A DNA stretch of 64,000 bases from Isoetes taiwanensis (GCA_021234155.1 JAJEKV010000049.1:5203001-5267000); one strand, 5' to 3'; counted from the first letter of the stretch, positions 34,697 through 47,288 are shown. Notes: generated from the sequence alone by a model not told the origin. Translations and numbers: made by a program.

Positions 34697-36118
34697 TCAA
34701 CTTCCTCTTAGCAATGTCTGTACTGGTCTGATAGATGCAGATTTCTTTTCTAGTGTTTCAGCAGAACTCAGTATCTTCTGCAGAACTGAGACACCAAGTA
34801 TTCCCTTGAATTTTTCAAACTTGACTTGTGTCAAAGCTTTTGTAAAAATGTCTGCTGCTTGCTCTTGTGTGCTCACATATTCCACTACTATGTTCTTTTG
34901 AGCCACCATTTCTCTTATAAAATGCATGCTGAGTTCTATGTGCTTTGTTCTTTGGTGAAGAACCGGATTTTTAGTGATAGCAATGCAGCTTTGGCTGTCA
35001 CACAATAATATAGTTGGATCCTTTTGCATGATCCCAAGTGCATTTAATATTCTCCTGGCCCATACAATCTCCTTGGCTGCAAGTGTTGTGGCAGCATATT
35101 CTGCCTCAGCTGTAGACATGGCAATACTTGATTGCTTCTTGGATTTCCATGCAACTGATCCTCCTCCAAGCAAGAGTGAAAATCCAGATGTTGATTTCCT
35201 GCAGTCTAAATCAGATGCCCAGTCTGCATCACAGTATCCCATGAGTGTCATATTATTATTAGAATAACAGATACCCTGTTGTTGAGTTCCGTTAAGGAAT
35301 CTTAACACTCTTTTTGCTGCCATCCAATGCGTCTTCCCTGGATTGTTTGAGTATCTACTTAGCAGGCTTACAGCATAAGCAATGTCGGGCCTTGTGCAGT
35401 TGGATACATAGAGCAAACATCCAATCAATTCCCTGAAAGGAGTGCTTTCCATCTCTTCAGCTTCTTTTATTGTTTTAGGACACATGTCCTCTGAGATCTT
35501 ATGCCCTGGAACTAATGGTGTACTCACTGATTTACAAGATTCCATACCAAATCTTTTCAGCATGGCTTGTATATTTGAAGTTTGTGTAAGAGACAGTTTC
35601 ATATTACCTCGATCTCTGTGTACTTCATAAATCCACTTATTTTCTATAATGTTTTTTTCTTGAGGTTTCTTGACAATTTCATAAGTGTTTGTTCTCTCGA
35701 AGGCATTCATTTCTTCTTTCATGGCTTTCTGCCATTCCCTTGAGTCTACTCCATTTATTGCTTCCTCATAACTGCCAGGCACATTAGGTTCTAGTATTGC
35801 CATAATATTGTCCAATTCAATTTCATTTCTGAGCCTTTTGCTTTTTCCTTCTTCTCCCCTTCCATACAATTCAGGTTCAATGTTTAGATTAGCCTTGAGT
35901 CTTTCTGCTTCAGTTTTCCTTCTTCTTTTCTCAATAGGTTTGTTCTCATGATCTATACCTTCTTCATGGCTGCCTAATTTATTTTCAGAATTCGTACCTT
36001 CCACATGTTCAACTAATTTTTCTGCTGGCTGGTTGTGGGTATCTTCATCATCAGAACTGTCATAATTCAAATCATCCAATTTCTTCGCATCATCACTATT
36101 ATGTGATTTGGTATTCAC
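34697..36118 (-). pseudogene. Copia RT remnant and RNase H, RT core deleted
   Basis: The 473-codon frame starts with the acidic linker and the beginning of RT (REWQKAMKEEMNAFERT, then KWIYEVHRDRG). It then jumps directly to the RT end (LSLTQTSNIQAMLKRFGM, STPLVPGHKIS). The roughly 250 residues between them in a normal copia RT, including the AFLNG, YGLKQ and Y-V-D-D motifs, are absent, and the frame is preserved. RNase H follows intact: GYCDADWASDLDCRKSTSG, SKKQSSIAMSTAEAEY and the terminal KHIELSMHFIREMV block. It is in the same phase as the upstream frame, split from it by a TGA at 36155-36157. Confidence 0.93.
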
Positions 36119-36154
36119 TTTCTCTGCAGCTTTCTCTCTATTCCTATAAAGTAT

Positions 36155-38119
36155 TCACTCATCAAAGATTACATCTCTGCTTAGAATTAATTTTCCTTTA
36201 ATGGGCTCATACAACAAATACCCTTTTGCTTGCTCATCATAGCCAACTAAATAACCCAAACATGCTCTGTCATCTAATTTCCTTCTGGTCTCTTCTGGCA
36301 CATGAGCATATCCAGCACATCCATAAACCTTGAATGATTCAAAAGAGGGATAGGTGCCATACCACAAGTGATCAGGTAATTCTCCATTGAGACTTCTTGA
36401 TGGCAGTTTGTTTTGGATCTTTACAGCTGTCTTGACAGCCTCCTCCCATAAATAGTTGGGCAGCCCAGCATGTTTTAACATTGCTCTCACTGCATTTAAG
36501 ATGGATCGATTCTTCCTTTCTGCAACTCCGTTTTGCTGAGGAGTATGTGAACAGGTAAGTTGTCTTCTTATTCCATTGTGTAAGCAATATCTGTTAAATC
36601 TGCCAGAAACAAACTCACCACCTCTGTCAGTTCTTAAACACTTGATCTTTTTACCTGTTTGTCTCTCCACTTCAGCTTGATAGATTTTGAACGCTTCAAA
36701 AGCTTGGTCTTTAGATCTTAGTGTGTATACTTTTGTCTTCCTTGTATAATCATCTATAAAGGTTATAAAGTACCTTTTCCCATGAATACTTCTCACATTT
36801 AGTGGACCACACAAGTCACTATGTATGATTCCCAAAATTTCTTTTGCTCTTTTAGCATGTTTTGGGAAAGGTAGTCTGCTATGCTTCCCTAGCAAGCAGC
36901 CATTACACTTAAGGTGATCATCATTAGTTTCTGTTCCAACAATTAGGCCCTTCTTGATCATATAGATAATATTATTTACATGAGAATGCCCAAGCCTTTC
37001 ATGCCACACTTTAACATTTGGTACTGTCACTGCATTTATTGCTTCAGCAATGTCATTATGAAAACCAAAGAGTCTTCCAACACGTTTACCCAAAAACTTT
37101 ATTTCATTATTCATCAAAATGCTACAACGAAGTTTATCAAAATGCACTTCATATCTAAGGTCTACTAACTGAGTTACAGAGATAAGATTCTTGACAATGT
37201 TTGGAACACAAAAAACATTGTCAAGTACAATCCGATTTCCTTCTAAATCATATAGTTCCAAATATCCAGCTTCTTCAACTTTCTCTAGCTTCCCATCACC
37301 CATTTGAACAAAGCTGGCGCTCCTCCTAGTCTTCTCCTTAAGTCTAGAACTAGACTTTATTACGCTTCTCTCAGCTCCACTATCTATGATAAATAACCCA
37401 TCATCATCTTTAGTTTGATTTTCTGAAACTGAAAAAGCTTGACAGATTTTTACCTCAGCATTTTCGTCCACCTCTTCTTCTAATTCTTCTTCAGTTTCTC
37501 TTGCTACATTGACAGCAGAGGCTTTCCCTTTATTTTTATAAGCTCCTCTGCCCCTATAACTGCCTCCCCGTGCATTATAACCTTTTCCTCTTCCAGCAGC
37601 CCTGCCTTTACCTTTTCCCTGATCCTTAGGAGTGGAGCAGTTTATGGCAATATGTCCAAAACCTTCGCAGTTATAACATCTATTCTCTTTGGTTCTCTTG
37701 GGACAATTTAATTTTATATGACCATATTGATTGCACAAATAGCAAGGTCCAACCTTACCTTTATCCCCACGCCCTCCAGCATACAAGATTTCAGTCTGCT
37801 CATCTTCTTCAATCACTCCTTTTTGTTCCAGCTCAGTTCTTATCATTGTTTCAGCTTGCCTCTTATCCCTAGCTATATTTCTCACAAGTGTGGACAAATG
37901 ATCAAATTTTGAAAAGGCTCGCGAAAGTGACAGTACCTGGTATTCATCTGTAATTGGAACTCCTGTTGCATCCAGATCTGCTACCAGATTATCAAATTTC
38001 TGGAAAAATTCCACAAGATCATCATTTTCATTATATTTGAGTCTTCTAAGTTCTTTCTCCAGTACATCTAGTTGAGAAGAGGTTTTCTTCTCATAGTTTG
38101 CCAGCATAAACTCCCACAT
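36155..38119 (-). pseudogene. Copia Gag C-term, protease and integrase
   Basis: Residues 1-125 continue Gag (FQKFDNLVADL, LSLSRAF). Two zinc knuckles follow (CYLCNQYGHIKLNC and CYNCEGFGHIAINC), then a basic Gly-Arg linker. The protease active site is FIIDSGAERSVI near residue 245. The integrase has a zinc-binding H-H-C-C start (WHERLGHSHVNNI ... CNGCLLGKHSR), then HSDLCGPL and FIDDYTRK, LRTDRGGEFVS, and NGVAERKNRSIL with the D, D and E catalytic residues all present. The ORF ends at a single TGA after VIFDE. The domain order protease-integrase-RT defines copia. Confidence 0.95.
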
Positions 38120-38458
38120 CTACTTTGGAGTTTTTCCCCTCAGCTGTAGCAAAATGCTCGAACTCACCTTACTGCTTATCACACTTTTTGCCTCCAACAA
38201 GCGTGATTTTGTAGATGCTTCCAAACTTGAGCTTCTAGTTCTTTCAGAGACACTAGAAGCTCCCTTACCAACTGCTTCTCCAGTTGAACTGCCTCCACTA
38301 GTAGCATCTGCATATGTCTTCCCTTTGCTTGGGCTTGGACTGAAACCTTGAGTTACAGTTTGCTCTTCTCCTGTAACTAAGTCCCACAATCCCTCAATTT
38401 CTAAAACTTCTTGAACCTTTTGTTTCCATACCTGGAATCCTGCACCACCTTTAAACAC
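38120..38458 (-). pseudogene. Copia Gag N-terminal part
   Basis: A 112-codon frame with the copia Gag start (FQVWKQKVQEVLEIEGLWDL, the usual W...L...L pattern). It contains a Ser/Gly-rich insert (about residues 50-90) and ends LRGKTPK followed by TAG. The next codons (MWEF) continue in phase as the usual Gag K-x-x-x-M-W-E, so one nonsense mutation splits Gag. Confidence 0.85.
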
Positions 38459-38511
38459 ATCAATGGCACTGAGAAGAGATGCTCAAAGTCTACTGGCCAT
38501 TTAAGATACCT

Positions 38512-38523
38512 GCTCTGATACCA
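38512..38523 (-). promoter_or_regulatory. Primer-binding site for initiator Met-tRNA
   Basis: Read on the minus strand: TGGTATCAGAGC, two bases after the 5' LTR. It is the classical plant copia/gypsy complement of the initiator Met-tRNA 3' end. Confidence 0.92.
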
Positions 38524-38525
38524 CT

Positions 38526-39021
38526 TGTTAGAACTTAGAGAAATTTATCAAGACAATTTCACTTACAAGATCCGCATTCCTTTACTAGCACAATAATCAT
38601 TATAGTTTCAATAGTCACTCAATTAATACGAACCATTGGAATTCAATACCACTGTATATCGATCAAAACCCCTTAAGCATTAGTTTACTTCTTCTTTCAT
38701 TGTGTATTGCCGGATCGATCTCGTCGATCAACCCTAGCAGATTTACTCACCTTAATACGAACAGATCCGTCGGTTGTGGTGCCGACCTGGCTGAGTCCGG
38801 CGGTTAAGCCATAACCGAGATTTCAAATAGGACTTGGCTCCAGTTTATTCGTCCAGCATATTTCACCCTAACTTAGAAATATTTAGGGTCTTAATACAAT
38901 GCTTGTCTTAACCATTAGGGAACCATTGAATCATAACGAACCATTGAAGGATCAACCAATTGAGGTAATAACCGAACTAATATCACAGTCATTATCTCAC
39001 AATGATCTGACACTTTCAACA
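38526..39021 (-). repeat. Copia 5' LTR
   Basis: 496 bp, TG...CA, partner of 34004-34499. The differences I see include two in the CGGTTGT-GTGCCGAC block, one in CTCCA/GTTTATTC, one in AGGGT-TTAAT and one in CACTTT-AACA. Confidence 0.95.
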
Positions 39022-39209
39022 ATTCAATAGACTTCCAACAGATGGCAGCTATTCAAGAGTAGCATATGCATCTCCAGAATAGCACGGATCACTGTTTTGG
39101 ATCTTCAAAAGCGTAGAAATACCAATGTAGGAACGAAATTGATGAAGTTTTTTTTTTGACAAATTTTAATTGGTTGGGGTTCTTTTTTTCATGTTGGCTT
39201 ATAGGGCTT

Positions 39210-39212
<3 letters not shown>

Positions 39213-39264
<52 letters not shown>
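39213..39264. repeat. (CT)26 microsatellite
   Basis: Uninterrupted CT dinucleotide run. Open frames across it are artefacts. Confidence 0.97.
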
Positions 39265-39267
<3 letters not shown>

Positions 39268-39432
39268 GAAAGGACGATCTATTATCAAGGAAGATCAAGA
39301 TGCATACGCGGGACCTGTGACATGGAACTCAAAACCAAGAGGACGAAACAGTCCACTAGGCAAAACCACCCATACATAGTATATAATCATACTCTTTGTG
39401 TCATCTTGAGGCGTTTAATGACCTCATCACAA

Positions 39433-40750
39433 TCAACAATGATCTGCGACATCGAGATGATCATCAACAGACATCAAATTATCATGCCACTGAATAGTAC
39501 GAGGTAGGATAGGCTCATGAGATGATATAACAGACTTCTTCCTCGCTGCCTTCTTCCAATTGACCTGCTGCCAAGAACCTTTAGCGCACTGAAGATTAGG
39601 ACCATCAGCCATAACAATCTCAGAATCATGAGAAGCAGAAGCAGCAACGTGGAGAGTAGTAGGAACTATAGCTGCAACTGATGGTGCTAAGGACGACACC
39701 ATCGGAACTGTATGTAGAGCATCTTCCATAGCCGAGGAATGCAAAGCAACCGGCAAAGGTTGATATAGATGAAGAAATAACAATGGGAGCTTGAACCAGA
39801 GAAGAATGTTGAACAGATGCCTGAAATGCATGATTACCTCGACGAAGGGTAAGAGCATATTAGGGCCTACATGTTTTGAAAACTACCTGGAAAATACTCT
39901 GGGTAGTCAAAGATGATGATATATTTGAGTTCTTAACATCTTCTTGACATCACAAAGTACCTTACAACATGTATGTACTACTACTCTTGAACATAACACA
40001 ATTTCTTTTAGTCGATCTTGTAGTCTAGGTACTTTAAAATACAATTATGTACTTGCACAGAAGTACACAGAAAAGTACCTTTTTGGTAATTTTTTATGTA
40101 GGCCCTAACATGCTTTCACCCGCTAGCAAAAGCCTCCTTATCAGGAAACAAATGGGCTAATTTTGGACCATTTTAAAGCTTAAGATACAACTTCTTATAC
40201 CAAGGCCCACTCTTCACAAATATACAGTCTGGTAAAGGCGAGTCCACTAGTATAGAAACACAAATCCTTGGTAATATTGATACATTATATATTCCCCACC
40301 AAGTGGATCAATCCCTCTTGATACCAAAGAATCCACTGCATCACTACTTTCAAACATAATGAGAACAAAGTTTTTTGCCAATAACTTGATGGACTGAAAC
40401 AAAGGAAGTTGAAGGCGTCTCAAAAGCCGAGATAACCAAACACGAAACCGTGAAAAATCTAAATAGCCACCAGTAAAATACTCCAGAACTGCATAGGAAG
40501 ATAAGTTCTCAGCACACTTAATATGAGCTTGATGATCCACTTCAACCACAGGAATACCAGAAGCTTGAACTACATTCTGACAGTTAGACTGATAAAATAT
40601 ATCATCTGGAGACAATTGTTGTTGAAGTTGAATCTGTCGGGCTTTCAATGTGTCCAAGATTGCCGACAACTCATCCTTACTCCCTTCAGACAACACTTGT
40701 AAAGCAGCTGCAACACTTGCAACACTTGCCGGGCTTTTTGTGTCATCCAA
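39433..40750 (-). pseudogene. LINE ORF1-like fragment (DUF4283-type)
   Basis: Two minus-strand pieces read in one order. 40750-40247 starts with a coiled-coil-like segment (LSAILDTLKARQIQLQQQL), then a folded block (SYAVLEYFTGGYLDFSRFRV ... LLAKNFVLIMFESSDAVDSL ... IDPLGGEYI) resembling the N-terminal domain of plant LINE ORF1 proteins that coat element RNA. After about 390 bases with stops, 39858-39433 gives a Ser/Ala/Pro-rich stretch followed by KGSWQQVNWKKAARKK. The match is by pattern only. Stops between the pieces show decay. Confidence 0.4.
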
Positions 40751-40835
40751 TTACAAAAAATGTGGAAAAGAAACTTCAATACAAGGAGTTGCAAAAAAAT
40801 TCTATGTTTTAAGTTCTTTCAATCAAATAATTTGA

Positions 40836-41001
40836 GTGATAGAAATCTTCATTACAAGGAATCTTTTAAATATATTTGGTATCCATAGCAAAGTGTCTAA
40901 GCCATTACCAGAGTAATGAGTAAAAAATAAAGCATAACTTACATATTAATATATTACTATATGATAAGATTCAATAATATTGTAAGCTTGAATGAATTAA
41001 G
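40836..41001. other. Short AT-rich spacer
   Basis: Nothing recognised. Confidence 0.4.
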
Positions 41002-41535
41002 TTACTTTGCAAGAACTATGTCTAGGAATACATATAGAATATAATGTTTTTTTATTGCACTAGCCATGAAATCTGGGTATGTGCATGCTAGATGTTTGCA
41101 AATGCCTACCCTCCATATCTTAGTAGGATATTGAATATAGTAATTAATATTCAGCTGAGATGTAATTACGTTCTTGGACACCAGATGACGCTCTAACTGC
41201 AAAGCTTGTGCAAGCCTGGCTTTAGCCTCCTTTTCCAATCCGCTTCATTAATTAATATTTTTCAAAGCGCTGCATAGTTCCAATGCTTCTGCTTGAGGTG
41301 GATGTGTTCCTGCAAATTTCTGATTAGTATGAGTAGAAGCCAGGTTACTTGTAGTGATCCCTCTAATATTGTAATTTCTTTTCTCTAAGATCTGCAATTC
41401 TTCCTTCTTAAGGTTGAGTTCTGTAGAGACTGGCCAATCCACAGGTCTAGCAGTGAGTATATAGTATGCATGCATTAGGATACCAAGTGTGTTGTTCATC
41501 GTCAGAACAAAAACATAATACTTGAGTGATCTCAA
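41002..41535 (-). pseudogene. Unrecognised exon-like minus-strand frames
   Basis: Two adjacent minus-strand frames (41535-41248 and 41238-41002) contain helical, charged runs (LNLKKEELQILEKRNYN and EKEAKARLAQALQLERHL). Stops separate them. They may be exons of a degraded gene; no family is recognised. Confidence 0.25.
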
Positions 41536-41829
41536 ACCTGGTCACACATTTTTTACTATATCTAGGAAATCCTGAACTCCCGTTCATCTGAAATTTATTG
41601 CGTTAAAAAGCTCTCTCAGAGTTCTTTCTGCAGATATGTGATTTTCATATGTTTGAATAATAGTTCCATAATAAATGCCATATTTCCATGCTGCAAATAA
41701 GGCACTCCAAAATCCTGAAGCACTTGTGGTGGGAACCACATGTTTTGTATCATATTTGGAGAATCAAAACTTTGTCTCATCTGAAATTTGTTGCATTGGA
41801 AAGGCTGAGGGCATGACTAACGCGGTCTA

Positions 41830-42711
41830 GAAGGCAATCTAGGCTGCCACGTAGGAGAGCCAACACCTACAGACCATCCAGGGCAAGATCAACAGTATGA
41901 AGGAAGTCCCTTCGACTAAGGAAAGGGAGGTGGATTTCAAATTTCAGGAATTAGAATATAAGGCTGCTACGCAGGATAGAGAGGTACGAGGGTTGCGAGC
42001 TGCAGTTACTTAACATGGCAAAGGCCTCCATGCAAAAGCTCATGAATAGCTGCGACAATGTACGCGCGATTTGGCTAGGTAAGACATGCTCCAAAAAGAG
42101 CTTGGATTACAGGGGGTAAGGGTCAGCAACATGTAACAGCGTGGAGCTCCCGATTTCAGGAAGGAGAGGCCACTCCACAGGCATGGCAGTCCCGCATGTC
42201 CAAAAGCCTGTATGATGCTAGCACGGACTGCCATCTGTTGCACTGCCAGGCCAATCCATGCCACCACAACCCCATCGTATGATATAGCCCACACTCCGCA
42301 GACAGGACATGGCGCCTGTCGAGCTGGTCAATGATAAAGAGCTCCAGGAGCTAAGACGTAGAAGCTATAATGTGGTGGTGCATGGACTAACAGAGGAAGC
42401 AGAGGAGAACCTCATTAATCGGCTCCAGCTGCTGGTCCTTGCATGTATGATGTTCCATACGCCAGTGCATATTATAAAGGTGAGCCAACATGCCGTTCAG
42501 CACCCTGACTGCTCCCGTGTTGTCACATTCGCGATCGCGGATGCATAAGGCAAGCAGCCATATTGTGCCAGGATAAGCAGCTGAAGGGGACAACCCTGTA
42601 TATTGACCGAGATCTGACTCCAGCACAACAGGAAGACTATGCCAAAGTAAGGAGCATCTGCCAACAAGAGGGAGTTGTAGGCTTGGTCAGAGGCAAGATG
42701 CAGATCTTTTG
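41830..42711 (+). pseudogene. LINE ORF1p fragment (coiled coil plus RRM-like)
   Basis: The 5' part is a decayed helical stretch with several stops. The 3' part is clearer: RRRSYNVVVHGLTEEAEENL at about 42350, CSRVVTFAIADA at about 42510, then after a one-base frameshift near 42543 RQAAILCQDKQLKGTTLYID, followed by RDLTPAQQEDYAK. This is the RRM-like domain and C-terminal block of L1-type ORF1 proteins (R-x-N-x-x-x-x-G-L...L-K-G-T...D-L-T-P), which bind element RNA. It ends at TGA about 42711. No EN or RT follows. Confidence 0.6.
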
Positions 42712-42929
42712 ACTGCCAAAAGCTGTGCGAATGCTGCGAACCCTCGGGGCTCTTCTGCTCTTTCTGATCCGTAATAGGTCAGACTCTTCTCTTTCTATTT
42801 CTGTCTGGCTGAGACACGACCGTCTCTCTAGCTCGATTCGTCCATGCCCGACCTGCTAGGAGGAGCAGTGGCAACCCGGCCCTTGCAACAATGCATACTT
42901 CAGACTCTTGCAGCAGGTAGCAAGGCATG

Positions 42930-43510
42930 TGAGCATGTGAAGATGACGACGACAATGACAATGACAATGATGCCGGACATTGTAAGGACGAAGAAAGTGA
43001 TGTTGAAGAAGGTAGTGGTGATACTGATGATGTGCTTATTGCTGCAGCTGTAATTGATTAGTTAGTATTACTACTTTTAATAGTATTTCCATGAAATTAC
43101 TGTTTGAAAACTATAAAAATACTTTTTGTTGATGTTTTATATCATAATATGCTACTTTATTATATTATGAATATGCTTTTTTATTTCACTATGAATATGT
43201 TTTAAAGTTGTCATGTCGTATCACATTTGCTATAATAGTAGAATTGCTCTTTATGATGAATGATAAATATTTGTCATAAAACACAAATTATCTGATGTTT
43301 TTTCAAATATTTATAACAGAATGTAACCATTATTATACATCACCCTTTGACATTTTACACTTGAAAACTAGTTCAACAGATTAATTAGCCCATGGGAACG
43401 CCAAATCTGATTTTAAAATTTATTTTTTCCAAAGTTGGATGTTCCCGTTTCGAAGAGTTCCCGTTCCGGTTTTTGGGGTGCCGTTCCGGTTCCGAGTAAC
43501 CATGACACTA
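42930..43510 (+). mobile_element. Possible hAT transposon 3' end
   Basis: An acidic tail (DDDDNDNDNDAGHC ... DDVLIAAAVID, stop near 43061) is followed by AT-rich sequence and then CGTTCCGGTTCCGAGTAACC, a pattern of repeated CGGAAC units near the terminus seen in many plant hAT elements. The matching left end and duplication were not found. Confidence 0.3.
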
Positions 43511-43699
43511 GACCCTGCACCTGTGGTTGGCATTTTGAAGATATAGCACGTACCATTTTTTTCATCAAGATAGGAAAATTAGAGCCATGGAAGAATTGAT
43601 ACTTATAGTTTGATAATAAACTATTCTATTCCATTCCATTTACAATATCGTTCCAGCCTCATTATTTTTTATGACAAAATAAACAATATAAAAAGGTAT

Positions 43700-44480
43700 A
43701 GTAGAAAATAACTATAAGCAAATACCTATCCACTTGCACAAAGCCTCCAGTTGTTTAAGTAGGCTACTAACTCTATCTTGGTTTCACATATGCATTTCAA
43801 TTATTTCTTCAGGCGAGATGAGGTTATTGATTGTAATATGTGCAACAACCTCTCGCTCTATCTCCTTCAATCCTTTATCATAGATGCGCTTGACTTGTTT
43901 GGCATCAAAACAATGCATCCCGACTAGGTGGTGCCCTTATAGGGTGTTCATGTTTTTTCCACATGCAGGACCAATCTCATTTAGTGGACATTATCAGGCA
44001 ACACATAATATATATCTGACAATTGCTCAAAGCAGTATCTGAAGGTTTTTCTTCACAATATTCACATGCCAGCATGCCATTCATTCTATTCAAAGATCTA
44101 ATATTCGACACCTTTTTTAAGAGTCCCTCTCCATTGGAATTCATTAAAGTGACCTTTAGATGATAGATAGTCACGAATAGGATTTATACATTTCAAATGC
44201 CCACAACATTTGGAATACTTAACGACACCATCCAAGGAGTGACTTGTTTTCTCGGGCTTGCTTTAAATGTGTGGATCAGCCTTATGTTCAGGAGGCATCT
44301 CATAGGCAACAATCTGATTGTAATATGATGGAAGGCACTCAACTACAGTTGGTATGCTAAATGACTCATAGATCCTTGTCAATTTGCTTGATTCAGCAAA
44401 CCAAAGAATGGTTTGAATGTTGATATAGATTTCTTGCACATAAAACCAGATTCCTTTGCGGGGCTACGACGTCATTAGTT
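43700..44480 (-). pseudogene. Decayed Cys/His-rich transposon-type protein
   Basis: On the minus strand frames shift but the order is clear: SLDGVVKYSKCCGHLKC, then YLSSKGHFNEFQWRGTL, then MLACEYCEEKPSD with IYYVLP, then HHLVGMHCFDAKQVKRIYDK. I recognise this zinc-binding-like pattern from repeated, transposon-borne plant proteins of no agreed name. Stops and frame changes are frequent, so it is a relic. Confidence 0.4.
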
Positions 44481-44676
44481 GTCATAATGGTATGATTTGG
44501 CAGTTCAATTTATTATGGGCTCATTGCAGTTGAATAAATAACCATCATTCAATTAAATTGGGATTATGTCTATTCCAACATTGCGCCGTATAAGCCTTTT
44601 ATTGACCTTTATATTGAATTAACCACACTTTTGCACTGAGTTCATTTTCCGCCTAGGAATATGCATTTTGTATTGA

Positions 44677-44824
44677 AATTGAAATGCATTCAAATATTCG
44701 ATGCAAATCACCCATATTATGACAGAATGTTGGCAATATAAAAAGTAGGAAATTGAAATGCATTCAAATATTCGATGCAAATCACCCATATTATGACAGA
44801 ATGTTGGCAATATAAAAAGTAGGA
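44677..44824. repeat. 74-bp perfect tandem duplication
   Basis: Units begin AATTGAAATGCATTC at 44677 and 44751 and appear identical, so the duplication is recent. Confidence 0.93.
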
Positions 44825-46099
44825 AATTGCTTATTATTTCGTACCATCACGGACGACTACGAAATCTATAGATTGAAATTTTAGTGCTTTATCAATAAAT
44901 AACGGCAAGAAAGTTGCTACAAAACAGAAATTTTCGTGGTTCAAATCGCGCGTGGCGCGATTTTGTTGCATAAATATAGCATGATCAAACAACATAAACT
45001 TCAAAAACTATTCCGATTCATCGTCGACAGGCGCCCTTGAGATCCTCTCGATCATGAACAAACCATGCTCTGGATTCCATAGAAGATGGATTACAACATC
45101 AAAGGGATCAGGATAGAAGCGGACGGGATTCATAGCAACGACAGTCAGCCAGTCCTCGCTGGCAGCACCTGCAGAGGACCTCATGGTTCATCTTGCAAGT
45201 AATAGAATGTGCCATAATAAGAAGAAGCAGGCGGAGGCCAAAGCCGATGGATTGGCTATTTCATGCATATCTATTTATACACACCTAAATTATTGACAGT
45301 ATATACATACAAATTATTGGACGTATAGCAAACCATACACATAATATAATAATACAATACGTACACAGAACCAATAATGCTGCTACAAGAACACAATATA
45401 TATTCAAAAGCTTTGGTGTAAAGTATATTTCATATTCAAAACATTTATGGAAAGTGTATTTCCGGTATACATATACAAGAATTTAGCGCGCTAGCAAAGC
45501 CAGCGCTTATTGGCCTGGCGGAATATTCTTTTTTTTTTTTTTTTTTTTTTTTTTTTGGGGTTGTGGTCCCATGGTGTAGGAAGAGCATCAATGGTATAAG
45601 TCATGGGTGCTCCGCCGACATCATGGGCGTGGAATGGAATGTTTTTTTTTTTCTATCATATCGTATTAATTCATCCACTCACCCATGAAGACTCCTTAAG
45701 TTTATGAAATTCTTGTAGTGATGACAGCATAGCCAGGGCACCAAACTTATATATTGTTGAAAATGGGTCACCAATGGATGGGCAGATGTTTGTGCTAGAG
45801 AGGTATTTAACAACGTATAAAAGTTCCACATGCGTTCAGTACTGAGGAAGGTGGGATCTTATTGTGTCTCAAAAAAAAAAAAGAAAATGAATAGTTTTAA
45901 GAGATGTTAAATTGTAAGCGCAAAGGTAGGATTGCGTTGTGTCTCAAAGGAAAGTAAATGGAAAATTATTTCACAGACCATTGATGTGAGTTTGCATATA
46001 TCCTAAACATAAGTTTCACAAGGCCCCCAAAAATGAACTTGTATAAAAAATTAGCATGAATACCAGTATATATGTGATTTTTTTATACGACAATACAAA
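44825..46099. other. No gene; GC palindromes and T tract
   Basis: Contains a palindrome AAATCGCGCGTGGCGCGATTT at about 44945-44965, a GC-rich imperfect repeat around 45488-45520 and a run of 28 T at 45529-45556. No coding frame is supported. Confidence 0.5.
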
Positions 46100-46780
46100 A
46101 TGTAAAGAAAAATCATTTGTTCTTCCTAGTTTTACAAAATCAATAGTGGTTCATATCATATTATTTTGTATTAATTCATAAATTTACAGTAGTTTCTAGA
46201 AATCATCATTAGTTTGTATGATTGTTTTTTAATGTACAACGATTTATCAAAATCATATCCTGTTTAATTACATGACTTCTACGATTGTACAATAGGTTTT
46301 TGAAATCATCAATAGTTTAGAAGAAGTGTTTTAAGCATATATTGATTTTGAAAAACCAGTAGTGGCTCATTATTAGTTCATAAGGTTGTTTTTAAGTGTA
46401 GATTGATAACAAAATCACTAATAGTTTATATCATGTTTAATTACATGAATTCCATAATCATATAATAGTTTTTTGAAATCATCCATATAGTTTAGAAGAT
46501 GTATTTTAAGCATATATTGATTTTGCAAGACCAATAATGCTTCATATCGTATTTTTTGTACTAATTCAAAGATTTATAGAAATCATAACTAATTTGTGAG
46601 ATTGTTTTTAAGTGTATAGTTTTTTAGCAAAATCATTGCTAGTTCATATCATGTTTACTTACATGAATTCTACAATCGTTTGAAATCATCAATAGTTTAG
46701 AAGATGTGTTTTAAGCACATCTTGATTTTGCAAAACCATTCCTAGTTCGTACTATATTTAACTTACGAATTCTAGAGTTT
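46100..46780. repeat. Degenerate AT-rich repeats, about 170-210 bp
   Basis: Phrases such as GTTTAATTACATGAATTC and TTTAGAAG-TGTTTTAAGCAT recur three times with variable spacing (for example near 46317, 46491 and 46695). It is an old, diverged tandem array. Confidence 0.65.
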
Positions 46781-47288
46781 ATGATGGTCTTTGAAAATCA
46801 TCATTAATTTAATGGAACGATTTTTCTATATACATTTTTAGTATCATAATTTCAGATGCGTTTACATGCTAGTTGTCACAAATTTGTATTCTACCGCGTT
46901 CTTCTTATTAGTTTGAGAACCACGTTAAAATTTGCAAAGATGCTAAGGTTTTCTTTACGTAGTTGTTTACTATGCTCGTTAATAGTTTATTCTTGTGTTA
47001 ATCATGTTGTTAATATTGTATTTTTCTAAATGCAACTGTTTTAAGCCTTAATAAAGATGCAAAGCTTCTAAATATATAGGAAGCATACGAGTGTAAGGCT
47101 TCGTAGAATCAAATGAGCCTTATCAATATATTTTACAAAAGAAAAATAAACAAAGTGTCACTAATGACATAGATTAAAATCAATGTGTTGCTTCGCAATA
47201 AAAGAAACCTTGTAGTGAATTGATATCTATCTTGTAACTTCGTAGCAATATTAGAAATTTGTGATAAGTGTAACGTCAGAAACCAAAG

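Larger units (their letters stand above)
34004..39021 (-). mobile_element. Ty1/copia retrotransposon, complete ends, defective
   Basis: The 5018-bp element is bounded by 496-bp TG...CA LTRs and a 5-bp ATTCA target duplication. It is transcribed on the minus strand: 5' LTR 38526-39021, primer-binding site, gag, protease, integrase, RT/RNase H remnant, polypurine tract, 3' LTR 34004-34499. The LTRs differ at about five positions by eye (about 1%), so the insertion is fairly young. Gag-pol is one phase throughout but has two stop codons, and the RT catalytic core is deleted. It could move only with help from an intact relative. Confidence 0.96.

Noticed and set aside
39089-39379. Arg/Glu and Ser/Leu repeat proteins
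   Set aside because: Translations of the CT microsatellite.
44860-45556. Second Helitron (TCTATAG start near 44870 with GCGC palindrome inside)
   Set aside because: No hairpin followed by CTRR and T could be found at a right end; the T tract and GC repeat at 45.5 kb do not fit.
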